Origin: Limnanthes douglasii subsp. nivea
Lineage: Eukaryota > Streptophyta > Magnoliopsida > Brassicales > Limnanthaceae
Reading direction: 5' to 3'
Length of the DNA stretch: 64,000 bases
Assembly (NCBI GenBank): GCA_036936605.1
Contig: JAUPFV010000005.1
Location: 79,682,885-79,746,884, forward strand
The notes beneath the pieces were generated by a model, which saw only the letters and a program-made list of their open reading frames with translations, was not told the origin of the DNA and did not search any database. Shown here piece by piece: positions 1-9,416 of the stretch. Each line of letters starts with the position of its first letter. The stretch's first letter is position 1. A program made the translations under genes and the position numbers.

Positions 1-10
1 GTTATGTCGA

Positions 11-839
11 GCTTTTTCGATGACCTTCAAGGATCGGGCATCTAAATGGTACAACCGGTTACCGCAGGGTTGTATAAACAATTTTGGGATGTTCTAGATG
101 ATGCTTACGTCAGTAATTTGTGGGAAGAAAAAGCTTCCGGGCCAATGGTGATACAATCTTTAACTGTAAACAAAGACTGGGAGAAAGTCTCAGGGATTAC
201 AACATGCGCTTTATCGATGCGAAGACCGACCTTGATCATTGCGAAGAGAACGTGGCTCTGACAGCATATCGTTTGGGCCTACTCCCCGGACCGATGAAAC
301 AAGCAGTCACTAAAAAACAAGCTTTGACTTTTTCCGCCCTTCTAGCTCACGTGGAGAAGCAAATATTGATAGAAGAGACCGAGGCGTCCGAGTTGGCATC
401 ACAAATTCAGCAGAGCGCGCAAGCATCGTTTGTTATAAAGCAGGGTACTCAACCTTGCTACGCCCCGCAAATTCAACCAATCAACACTATACCACCGACC
501 CAGTCTGCACCGTCCAAGCCTTTGGCATCCCAGGGCCAAAGGACAAAACAGACCAACCAGGTGGTTTCGCGACCGATGTCCAATAAATGGATTCGACATG
601 CTTACTTCGCTGATTTGACATAATGTGTGTCCACAATATATGAAACGACTAAGAAGGGCGAGATTTATCGGAGGCATTTTCCCATCCCAACGCCTCGAGA
701 AAATAGAAATAACCGATATTGTCGATACCATGAAGATATTGACCACAATACCAAGGACTGTATCGCTCTCAAAAAGGAAATACAGATGCTGATAGAAAAC
801 GGAAAACTATTCGAGTATGTGAAAAAGAAAGCACAGTAG
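11..839 (+). pseudogene. gag: gag relic of the Tat-like element
   Basis: The frame opening at base 11 reads the Retrotrans_gag core (A-S-K-W-Y-N-R-L-P-Q-G) and stops near base 97. The homology resumes in another frame from about 120 to 623 (L-G-E-S-L-R-D-Y-N-M-R-F) and again at 627-839. The last piece carries the region normally found before the protease, with C-R-Y-H, D-C-I-A-L-K-K and I-E-N-G-K-L. Gag forms the capsid that packages the element RNA. Frame changes near 100 and a stop at 621-623 show it is dead. The first part of the capsid domain is outside the window. A further open stretch at 861-1115 continues the gag-protease linker. Confidence 0.8.
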
Positions 840-1115
840 GGCGCGACTTCAAAAGAAATCGTGACGGTGCAGAAGCCAGAGACAACCATGGCCATTTCCG
901 AAGTAACCGATCTTTTTGACGTATCCATCGAGTATCTTGATCTCGATGTCAGTCGTAACCTCATCGGGGTCATTGAGGAAGAAGTTGTAGAAAGTAGAGG
1001 ACATGTAAGGAACCTTTGTCAATTTTTCGAATCGTTGACTATCTTCGGGGGTGATTCTATAGCAGGGATCACGCACTCTTCCCGGAAGCGATATATTGTG
1101 AACCTAGCAACCTAG

Positions 1116-1673
1116 TTGGAAGCTCGTACTTATCCACACTCGAAAGACAATCCTTCACCAATTTTATATTTTGACGACGACGACATGCGAGACATAGCTG
1201 GTCCTCATGAAGATGTCGTCGTTATCGGGGCAGCCATTGAGGGAGAAGAAGTCCGACGTATTCTGGTTGATACGGGATGCTCAGCGAACATAATCTTTGC
1301 TTCAACATTCGCTAAGTTCAGGGAACCACCGGTACTTACGCGTTCCGATCAAACTATTGTGGGATTCACAGGATCAGCGGCAGAAGTGATAGGAGAGTTC
1401 GAAGGCATTATTCAGCTAGGCCGCGGGCCTTTCAAGAAAGAGGTCATCGTTTTATTCGTCGTGTTAGATGCTCTGGCTTCTCATAATGCGATCTTTGGCA
1501 GGTCATGGCTGTCGCGAATGCACGCGGTAACGTCCACTATTCATCAATGCTTGAAATACGTGGTCGGGAAAAATGTGGGGATGGTGAGAAGCAGCCAGAA
1601 AGAGGCAAGAGAATGCTACCGGGCGGCTTTAGCGCAAAAAAGGGATCAAGAGATGGAGCAAGTTCAGGACTAG
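1116..1673 (+). pseudogene. Aspartic protease domain of gag-pol (Tat-like element)
   Basis: The frame is open for 185 codons. The retropepsin active site reads L-V-D-T-G-C-S-A-N-I-I about 50 codons in, followed by the flap-like region and the late I-F-G-R-S-W-L motif typical of plant gypsy proteases. It would cut the gag-pol polyprotein. An earlier pepsin-like D-T-G is not expected because the enzyme works as a homodimer. The frame closes at 1673, and the linker towards RT (about 1674-1837) is readable only with frame changes. It is adjacent to RT, as in other gypsy elements. The domain itself looks intact, but the reading frame around it is not. Confidence 0.82.
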
Positions 1674-1837
1674 CAGTTAGCGAGACTTATTTTTGGGTCG
1701 CTACCTGTTGACGATCCCAGGGAAGCTCCCAGTTTTTTGACTACCGATGAAGAATGTGAAAAATATCAGTTTGTTGAACGAAGAGTTTTGCAGATAGGAA
1801 CTAATTTATCATCAGGTTTCAAAAGACAGTTGATTTA

Positions 1838-2722
1838 TTGCTATATGAGAATTTGAATATGTTTGCTTGGTGTTCGAAGGATGTTACAGGAGTCCCAGAA
1901 GACCATATAATTCACAAGCTGACTATCAACAAAAACGTTAGACCCGTCTCACAAAAGCGTCGGGCCTTTTCACCAGAAAAAATGGAAATTATATTGGGGG
2001 AGGTGGAAAGAATGCTCAGCGTCGGTGATATCAAAGAGTCAAGTTACCCACTTTGGACATCCAATCCCGCTCTGGTTAAAAACAAAAATGGTAAGTGGAG
2101 AATGTGCGTAGATTTTACCGACCTCAATCGGGCATGCCCAAAAGACCCCTTCCCGATGCCGAGAATCGACCAGTTGGTGGATTCAACGTCGGGTAACAGA
2201 TTACTCTCTTTTATGGATGCATATGCGGGCTATAATCAAATCAAGTTGCACCCAGCAGATCAGGAAAGCACGACGTTTGATACGGGCCGAGGCTTGTATT
2301 GTTATGAGGTTATGACATTCGGGTTAAAGAATGCAGGAGCGACTTACCAAAGATTGGTGAACAAAACTTTTGAAAGCCAGATCAGGAGAAATATGGAAGT
2401 TTACATCGATGACATGCTTATGAAGAGTGGCACAGATGATGATCATCTCGCTGATCTGAAGGAGACTTTTGACAACCTAAGGGGTATAAATCTCAAGTTA
2501 AACCCGGAGAAATGTTCTTTTGGGGTAAGGTCGGGAAAGTTCCTAGGATTCTTTGTCAGAGAAAAAGGAATCAAGGCAGATCCGATTCAATTACAAGCTC
2601 TTGCCAGCATGACCCCACCGAGGAATAACAAGGAGGTTCAGATATTAACCGGGCGTCTAGCGGCTCTGAATCGATTTATTTCTCGTTCTTCTGACAAGTG
2701 CGCTCCCTTTTTCAGGTCTTGA
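1838..2722 (+). pseudogene. Reverse transcriptase domain (Tat-like element)
   Basis: A 294-codon frame carries the complete RT palm. It shows G-K-W-R-M-C-V-D-F-T-D-L-N, then F-M-D-A-Y-A-G-Y-N-Q-I, F-G-L-K-N-A-G-A-T-Y-Q and the catalytic Y-I-D-D-M-L at about 2402-2419. It ends in the thumb/connection region (F-L-G-F-F-V, then T-G-R-L-A-A-L-N). All catalytic aspartates are present. The frame ends in a stop near 2720, because the following RNase H is read one frame over. The shift lies in the T-rich stretch around 2705-2715. This is the best preserved part of the element. Confidence 0.9.
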
Positions 2723-3810
2723 GAAATGCTAAGTCTTTTATTTAGACACCAGCTTGTGATGAGGCCGTTTTAGGGATCAAAACTTACTTATCATCCCCGC
2801 ACCTTCTGACGAAGCCCCTGAAAGGAGAGATTCTTTTTCTTTATGTAGCAGTTTCAGCTTTTGCAGTAAGTGCGGCATTGATTAGTGAATCGGGAACAGT
2901 TCCCAAAGCGGTATACTTCATGAGCAAAAGCCTATTAGACGCGGAGACAAGATATTTAAAGCTGGAAAATATGGCCATGGCATTGGTGACCGCGACGCGA
3001 AAAATGCGACCATATTTTTAGGCCCACCCCATTATCGTTCGAACCTCTTTTCCACTGAAGTATGTTCTTCAGCGATCGGACATGTCAGGAAGAATGTCTA
3101 AATGGTCAGTCGAGCTAGGCGATTTTGATATCAACTTTGAGCCAAGAACAGCCATCAAAGGCCAGGCCTTGGCTGATTTTTTAGTCGAATTTCATTCCGA
3201 CCGACCAGACCAAAAGGAACAGCCCAAGAAAGACGAGCAAGTTGAGTGGGTTATTTGAACCGATGGGGGATCGAACGTCAATGGATGCGGCGCGGGCATA
3301 TCGATAATCACTCCGGCGGGTATAAGTATGCATCAGGCTATTCGATTTGGTTTTACCACCTCTAACAACGAAGCTGATTATGAGGCTTCCCTAGCTGGAT
3401 TGAGATTAGCGCAGGTATGTGGGGCTAGGCATATACGTCTCGTTAGTGATTCTCAGTTGTTTATTAATCAAGCCTCAGGAGCGTCGGAAGCTAGGAAAGA
3501 GCACATGGTCCAATACTTAGCAGCATTGCGAGTGTTAGCCGCGTCACTTTCCAAAGTAACATATGAGCACGTCCCCAGGACCGAAAATGTGATTCCCGAC
3601 TCCTTAGCGTCGGCATCCTGTTCAAACAGCTACCCTTGGATAACCGTACAGGAAAACCCGTCGATTATAAAGAGGACAGAGCTGGACAATCGACCAGAAA
3701 TCGCCTGTCAGATATCCTCGGTAACATTATCGGACTGGAGAAGGGATATTATAGCTTTCCTGGCCGAAGGATTACTACCAGATGATAGTGTAACAGCTCG
3801 GAAGGTATGA
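2723..3810 (+). pseudogene. RT connection and RNase H domains (Tat-like element)
   Basis: In one frame the sequence reads the connection domain (S-S-P-H-L-L-T-K-P, then S-K-S-L-L-D-A-E-T-R-Y), then a linker, then RNase H (T-D-G-G-S-N-V-N-G-C-G-A-G). It continues with T-T-S-N-N-E-A-D-Y-E-A-S, V-S-D-S-Q-L-F-I-N-Q and a final N-V-I-P-D-S-L-A-S-A. RNase H removes the RNA template during reverse transcription. Stops interrupt it at 2743 (TAG), 3019 (TAG) and 3256 (TGA). Each sits where the family has Trp or Gln, so each is one C-to-T or G-to-A change away from a sense codon. Confidence 0.85.
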
Positions 3811-4971
3811 AATAAGGCCCAGGGCTACATTTTGTTGGGATAAATACTGTACAAAAAGTCTTTCAGCAGGCCTTTACTTAGATGCTTGGGGACGAACGAA
3901 TCCCAGATAATTGTATCTGAGTTACACGACGGAGAAGGCGCAGCTCACTGCGGTTACAAAGCACTAATAAGGAGAATTTTTTTCACCAGTTTTTATTGGC
4001 CGACGGTAACTGACGATGCTCGATAGATACTGAAAACGTGCGACACTTGTCAAAGATTCGCAAACGCGATCAATATGCCTGCGGCTCCTTTAGAATTAAT
4101 ATCTGAAGGTCTCCCTTTTGATCGATGGGGAATCGATCTAGTGGGGCCATTAACCATGGCATCCGGGGGAAGATAAATGATAGTGGTGGCAGTGGATTAC
4201 TTTTCAAAATGGGTGGAAGCCGAGCCACTGTCGGGAACGAGAACTAAATATATCATCAAGTTCATTTGGTCAAACATATGTTGTAGGTTCGGGATACCCC
4301 AGAGGCTCACAATGAACAATACACCTCAGTTTGACAGCAGCGAGATGAGATCCTTTTGTTCGACCCATAGAATTAGGCAATGCTTCTCGGACCCTTTTCA
4401 TCCCCAGGTGAATGGACAAGTTGAAGTCACGAACTAGACTATCATAGACAAGCTCAAAAAGAACTTGGAAGGAAAAGCTGGCAAGTGGCCGGATTATTTA
4501 CAAGAAGTATTGTGGGCTTACCGTACTACCCCTCGAACGGAAACTCAAGAATCGCCTTATGCATTGGTTTATAGAATGGATGCTGTCACCCCCGCAGAAT
4601 CAATCTTCCCATATTTCAGGGTCGGGAATTATAACGAGAGTAGAAACGGGGACGACAGACGACTAGCTCTAGACCTGGTAGAAGAAAAAAGAAGCTGGGC
4701 TCAACTGAATTCTTTACATTATCAGACCCTAATAAGGAGTCGGTATGCATCGAAAGTACGCTGACGAGAGTTCAAGGTCGGGGATAGAGTTTTGAGGAGA
4801 GTTTTTCTGCATACTAAAGACAAAAGCCTCGACAAACTCTCCCGGAATTGGGAAGGCCCATATACAGTAGTGGAAAGAATTAAGAGTGGGACGTATCGGT
4901 TGCAGGACAAGCACGGACGCTTATTGAGGCTCCCTTGGAACATTGGGCATTTGAAGATATACTTGGAATAA
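3811..4971 (+). pseudogene. Integrase domain and C-terminal part of pol (Tat-like element)
   Basis: Read in one frame, this shows the H-H-C-C zinc finger (E-L-H-D-G-E-G, H-C-G-Y, then C-D-T-C-Q-R-F), the first catalytic Asp in W-G-I-D-L-V-G-P near 4135, and the catalytic Glu in N-G-Q-V-E-V-T-N near 4430. Where the second catalytic Asp belongs (usual D-N-G-x-Q-F) the sequence encodes N-N-T-P-Q-F near 4315, so this residue is lost. The C-terminal part (W-A-Y-R-T-T-P-R, then W-E-G-P-Y-T-V and a terminal H-L-K-I-Y) ends at the stop 4969-4971. In-frame stops lie at 3841, 4024, 4174, 4435 and 4762. There is no chromodomain. Confidence 0.85.
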
Positions 4972-5186
4972 TTTTATTGATCTTTGTAATTCCTTTATAA
5001 TCATTCTTATTTGTGTAAGAACCTTTGGTCGGGGATGCACTCTTTCCTACCTTGGTGGCGCGAGAAGGTTTTAATGAGGCATCCATGGCAACCGATCTTT
5101 TTAATCTAATCTTTTGCCTTTGAAATTCGGAAGTGTTAAAAGGGAAGTCCATCAACTGACGAGCTGATTATCCACTTTTGGCAATT

Positions 5187-5447
5187 GATCAACAGAACCT
5201 TAATAGGTTTTTCAGTATTCAACTGATCTACATTTTATTCCCGACCCTATGGGAAAACTTTCAATTAAACATTGATCAACAGAACCTTAATAGATTTTTT
5301 AGTATTCAACCGATCAACATTTTATTCCCGACCCTATGGAAAAAATTCAATTAAAAATTGATCAACAGAACCTTAATAGGTTTTTCAGTGTTTAACTGAT
5401 CTACATTTTTTATCCCGACTGGATGACAATTTCCTAATTATGAAAAC
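5187..5447 (+). repeat. Three-copy tandem repeat with an 87-bp period behind pol
   Basis: The word GATCAACAGAACCTTAATAG starts at 5187 and 5361, and a one-base variant starts at 5274, giving a period of exactly 87 bp. Each unit also holds CCCGACCCTATGG or a decayed form of it. The third copy fades out around 5440. Tandem repeats between pol and the 3' LTR are common in Tat-lineage elements and are known to seed satellites. Confidence 0.9.
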
Positions 5448-5550
5448 TATCAAATATTCTACACTTGTGCCCGATCTTGCAGGAAGATTCTCAATCAAAT
5501 ATCGATTTATAGAAGCATATTGGTGAACAACTTCAAAATTATGGTGTTTG

Positions 5551-5609
5551 GTGGGGTTCGAACCCATTCTATACTGGCCTTTAAATTAAATAACTCGCCA
5601 ACAAGGCTA
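5551..5609 (-). other. tRNA-like pol III box pair (possible SINE or tRNA relic)
   Basis: On the minus strand an A-box-like TAGCCTTGTTGG (5609-5598) is followed after about 32 bases by a B-box GGGTTCGAACCCC (5566-5554), the usual tRNA spacing. The T-arm can form four pairs. I could not fold a matching acceptor stem, so this is not a functional tRNA gene. It may be a SINE head or chance. Confidence 0.25.
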
Positions 5610-5701
5610 TAGCTTAACATTTAAAAGTTGTCGGTTACAAGACAGTCAAAAAGGTTCGACAGACCCTAAAGGTTACAAAATCTCAATACAAAAAAGAAAA
5701 T

Positions 5702-8350
5702 TTAAGCGTCCTCATTTTCATCCTCATCCTCGGGATCGGTCTCAGTGGCATCCGACTCTTCATCTTTGCAGACCACACCGGATGGGCGATCCGCCTCGGG
5801 GACATCTAACTACATTGAACTAAGGGGGAGGTCGGGGAAACGATTGTGAAAGGTCAGCAAATAAGCAGCTTTAGCCTCGGCAGTCTCTTTGTCCGTCCAT
5901 TTCTGACACTTGTCAGCAAATAGAGTGTTGGCGTTTTTAAGGTCGGCAATCTCTTTCGCTTTCTTCGCTGCAGAGTAACGAAAGAAAGGACTTTAAATTT
6001 TAGTCACTGCCAATTGTCCAGCTCGGTCGTCGCGGTCCCTTCTGACCCGCGCCAAGGTTTTTTCAACCTTTTTCAGCTTTCCTTCTAGGAGCTTCTTTGC
6101 TGCATCTCCCTTTTTGACCTCCTCCTCAAGCGCAACAATTTTCCCTTTTGCATCCATCAGCCTCTGGTTTAGCTCCCCCACATGCCTTTCTTTCATGGCC
6201 AGAGGGACAATCATGTTATATAAAAACAAGGATAACCCGTCAGTTACCCGCAAAGCGAAGGTGTGAGGGATCCCAGGAACTGACAGCACTGGCAGCTTGG
6301 TACCACTCGATGAAGCCCCGTCAGCTTTCGCTGCCTTGGAGGGACCGACGTTTTTACCCCCAGCCTCATCATCATCGGGAATCACCACAACCGGAGTTTT
6401 CTCAGACAATACTGCTGCGGGAACGACCACATCCGCACCCTTGACCTCCTCATATTACTCAAAAAGCGCTGGGATGGTCGTATTATCAGCGCGGACGGGA
6501 GCATCGGCAGGACCACTCTCATTTTCCTTCTTTGAGCGTTTCGGTTTCTTGGCTTGGGCACCATCAACCTCAGATTTCTCTTTCCTTTTCTTGGTCAGTT
6601 CCTTAGACCGGTGGGCCTCATCAGCCTCAGCAACAACTCCAGCCCCTTGTCCAACAGCGTCGACCTCAGCATTTTCGACATTCACCAGCTCGACGTCCTC
6701 GTTAGACTTGGAGCGTTTGCTAGGCGCCTTATTACGTTTGGGAAGGAACAGGTGCGCATCGGGCGCATCTGTCTTTGCAACCAAATCCACCAAGCTGGGT
6801 GGTTGGCGCAGCTTCTCCCATGTGCGCGGTTCATCAGAGCAATACCAGAGGTTGCTCATGATCAAATTAGTATTTTTGAAGGCGCGGTGGTACGCCCGAC
6901 CCCAATTCTTCCTGGCAAAGTCCTTCAAAATTTGGAAGGTCACTTTGCCGGCTTTGAAGTAGTCATTCTGCAGCTCCTAGATAAACTCCTTGGATACTGC
7001 ACAAAGGGTCGGTTAATATATATATAATATGATTACCATCGGGGACCCATATCTGCAGCAACTGCCTCAGGTTCTCCTTAGTATACCGGCGACCGTTCTC
7101 CCAGCAGCTACTGAGGAAGACAAACCGATGCTTCCAGCCCTTGTCGCCCTCAAGGAAATCATTTACAATCTTCCAAGTGTTGGCCAAGGAAGAATAGAAG
7201 AAACGTGATTTGGGGGATTTAGAGAGCCTAGACATGGCAATATACTCCTCCATCGGCATAACCCGACCCGACAGACGAGAGGCCATTATACATGACATTA
7301 GCGTATACCACACATTGGGCTTTAGCTGTGAGGGGCAGATGTCAATTATCTTGAAGTACTGAGCAATCTCAGGGTCTATAGGAAACCTGAGGCCCCAGTT
7401 GAAAAGCTCGGTAAAGACAACAATCTCCTGAGACCGAACGTGCACGGTCGTCTCACCAGGAGCGGAGAATCGGACTGTGATGCAGTCCGGGATTCCCCAC
7501 AGGAGCAGAAGCTCTACTTGTTCCGCGGCAGAGAAGTATAAATATTTTCCTTCAAAAAGGGAGATGATGTTGTCCCTTGGAAGCAACCGATGATAGGTGG
7601 TTGTTATGACAGCTTTTATCTCTGCGGGAAGGGGCTCTTCAGGAGGAGCAGCAGCATTACCAACGGTAGCAACAACACCTTCCCCCGCTTCATTTTCCAC
7701 TACGGGGTTATTGCCCGAACCAACCAAATCATTCGCTTCTGGCTCATCAGTGTCTTCTATTGGGTTTGCTTCGGGCATAGAGGAACCGGCCGCTTGAGGG
7801 TCAACCGAGTGGGAAAGCAGCTTTGATTCTTTTTCACGCTACTGGCGAGCACGCTCTATTTCCAGATTCTGACATTCGAGATCCCTTCGGGCAATGCCCA
7901 AAGGGGTAGTTGCGGTATTGACACCCGTGCGGAACCCATGGATGGTAGGAGTTAGCTGGACTATTTCGGGAAAGGTACCTCCCACCGGCGAGGAAGAGGC
8001 GCTGCAATCTCCCATAGTGAGGAACTTAGTTTTCCTTGACGCTTAGCATAATAAGGGGGCAAGTTGGTAGGAGCGTTTACCGACGAAGGCGTCGGGTGGT
8101 TGGATTGTGTGATAGGGGAATGGGGAGAACTGCTACTGGAGGGGATAACGAGGGCTTTGGTAGTCCGAGCACTAGCAGGTTCGGGCAAGATGAACGATTC
8201 TGTAGGAATACGATTAGGTAGAACAGGGTCGTGGGGGAGAGGCACAGGCGCAAAAGGATTTGTGTCAGAACTCCAGATTAATCCAGCAGCTCGGTATTCT
8301 TCAGCTCGATCACTAATGCTAGCCCAGTCAATGAACCCAAACGTAGACTC
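5702..8350 (-). pseudogene. Antisense ORF of the Tat-like element, Transposase_28-like protein with a coiled-coil tail
   Basis: On the minus strand a long interrupted coding region runs from about 8350 to a stop at 5702-5704. The first part (8350-7961) is Ser/Pro-rich after an opening F-G-F-I-D-W-A-S. The middle (7982-6997) carries a globular domain with F-S-A-A-E-Q-V-E-L-L-L-L-W-G, F-N-W-G-L-R-F-P and L-K-P-N-V-W, which I match to the 'putative gypsy type transposon' family (Transposase_28). The next part (6996-6455) is rich in Lys and acidic residues. The last (6430-5702) has a Lys/Glu heptad-like segment (E-E-E-V-K-K-G-D-A-A-K-K-L-L-E) and an acidic end. Frames change near 7985, near 7000 (a shift, or a 40-bp GT-AG intron at 7036-6997, short for a plant) and near 6440. 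Single stops interrupt it near 7835 and 6980, and at 5993. Its function in such elements is unknown. Confidence 0.7.
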
Positions 8351-9030
8351 GTTTTTTCTTCTTCGGTTTCTGTTTAAGCTTCGGGTTCTTACTTTTCGTA
8401 AACTCTGCTTTCTCTCTCTAGAATGATCAGGGGTGGACTTTCTCTCTCTAGAATTCCTCTGAGAGTGATTTTGTGAATGAAGTATTTATAGGCAGCTTGC
8501 CTTAACCGGTTTTGCATATGGGGGAGCCCAAACGACAAAAAGCAGCGGGAAGTTGAAGAGCCTTTTGGAGAAATGTGCAGACGAGCACGCTTCGAGTGAG
8601 GAGATGACACGTGTAGATTCAACCCAACATAGCACGTCATAGGCACTTATCAGGCTAGCATCGTAGGCCTGCACCAGCTAGTGCATATAGGCATGCTAGA
8701 TGGGCTCCACGAATTCGGTTTTTCTTCCAAGACCAGATTACCCATTTGTGCCCATGGTGAATATGTTAGTCAGAATCAGTAGTAGGCTCATGAAAAATTC
8801 TTTAGCGTCGGGGACGCTTCATAGCCTTCCCCGAAGCTTTAAAGAAGCGTAAGAGGCCGGTCGTCATCTAGGAGAAAGTGATCGGACGTGGGGCTCATCC
8901 CTAAGCTTTGCCTATACCGAGGCATTGCGGTCATACAATACCGAGGCATTATGGTCAGAAGACTGGGTTTATCCGTAAGCTTTGCCGTTTTGAACTAAAT
9001 TATTTACAAGTCTTCATTCCCAACGCTGTT
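8351..9030. other. Non-coding 3' region of the Tat-like element between the antisense ORF and the PPT
   Basis: I see no sense-strand gene here. The stretch would hold the promoter and leader of the antisense ORF. It contains two nearby copies of CTTTCTCTCTCTAGAAT (around 8408 and 8438) and a 25-bp spaced pair of TACCGAGGCATT at 8914 and 8939, with two related words ending in AAGCTTTGCC around 8900 and 8985. Confidence 0.5.
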
Positions 9031-9047
9031 GAAGACTGGGGGGCTAC
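9031..9047 (+). promoter_or_regulatory. Polypurine tract of the Tat-like element
   Basis: GAAGACTGGGGGGCTAC lies directly before the first TG of the LTR. A G-rich run in this place primes plus-strand DNA synthesis in LTR retrotransposons. Confidence 0.7.
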
Positions 9048-9416
9048 TGATAAGGAAGTAATTCGCCGGACCCAATAGGAAAGGAATTAATTGCAAAAAG
9101 GAGAAGGGAAATATGCCCATTAGTGTATTTATTGTTTATTAGAAGACAATGTGTAAATAATGCTGTTTGTAAAGGACTAATTATGAAATCATAAAAGACT
9201 ACCAAAGACATAAATGGGCCCACCTTCCCCACTATATAAGGGAGCCCATTTATTCTTGGTAGGTGGACATTCTTTAATATATTCTCTTTCTACTTTCTCT
9301 CTCTACATTTTAGCTCTAGTCACATCAGGTTCAAGATCCAAGATTCCTCATACTTATTATTTATTCTCTCATCAAGTATCCCTTGTGTTATATGATCTAT
9401 CTTTTGAAGCCTTTCA
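9048..9416 (+). repeat. 3' LTR of the Tat-like element
   Basis: The LTR starts TGATAAGGAAG right after the PPT, and the best right end is CCTTTCA at 9416, giving 369 bp. A TATA box (CTATATAAGG at about 9231-9240) is followed by a T/C-rich leader, as expected for the U3/R border. The 5' LTR is not in the window, so neither the end nor a target duplication can be confirmed. Confidence 0.65.

Larger units (their letters stand above)
1..9416 (+). mobile_element. Decayed Ty3/gypsy LTR retrotransposon, Tat-like lineage, 5' end outside the window
   Basis: The order gag, protease, RT, RNase H, integrase, then a non-coding and antisense-coding block, then PPT and 3' LTR is that of a Ty3/gypsy element. 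Several features point to the Tat/Retand/Ogre group: no chromodomain after the integrase, a gag tail of the type Y-C-x-Y-H with a D-C-I-A-L-K-K motif, tandem repeats behind pol, and a long antisense ORF before the 3' LTR. Pol is broken by at least two frame changes and about seven in-frame stops, so it cannot be autonomous. The 5' LTR and the start of gag lie left of base 1. The right end appears to sit inside a LINE, so this element is probably the younger of the two. Lineage assignment is from gene order and motifs, not from a tree. Confidence 0.85.

Noticed and set aside
5551..5609. A functional tRNA gene
   Set aside because: The two promoter boxes are present but no acceptor stem pairs and no normal anticodon arm forms. 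Kept only as a tRNA-like feature.
6148..7027. Plus-strand open frames of up to 221 codons opposite the antisense ORF
   Set aside because: Their composition is that of the complement of the minus-strand reading, and they lack any gypsy or host motif.
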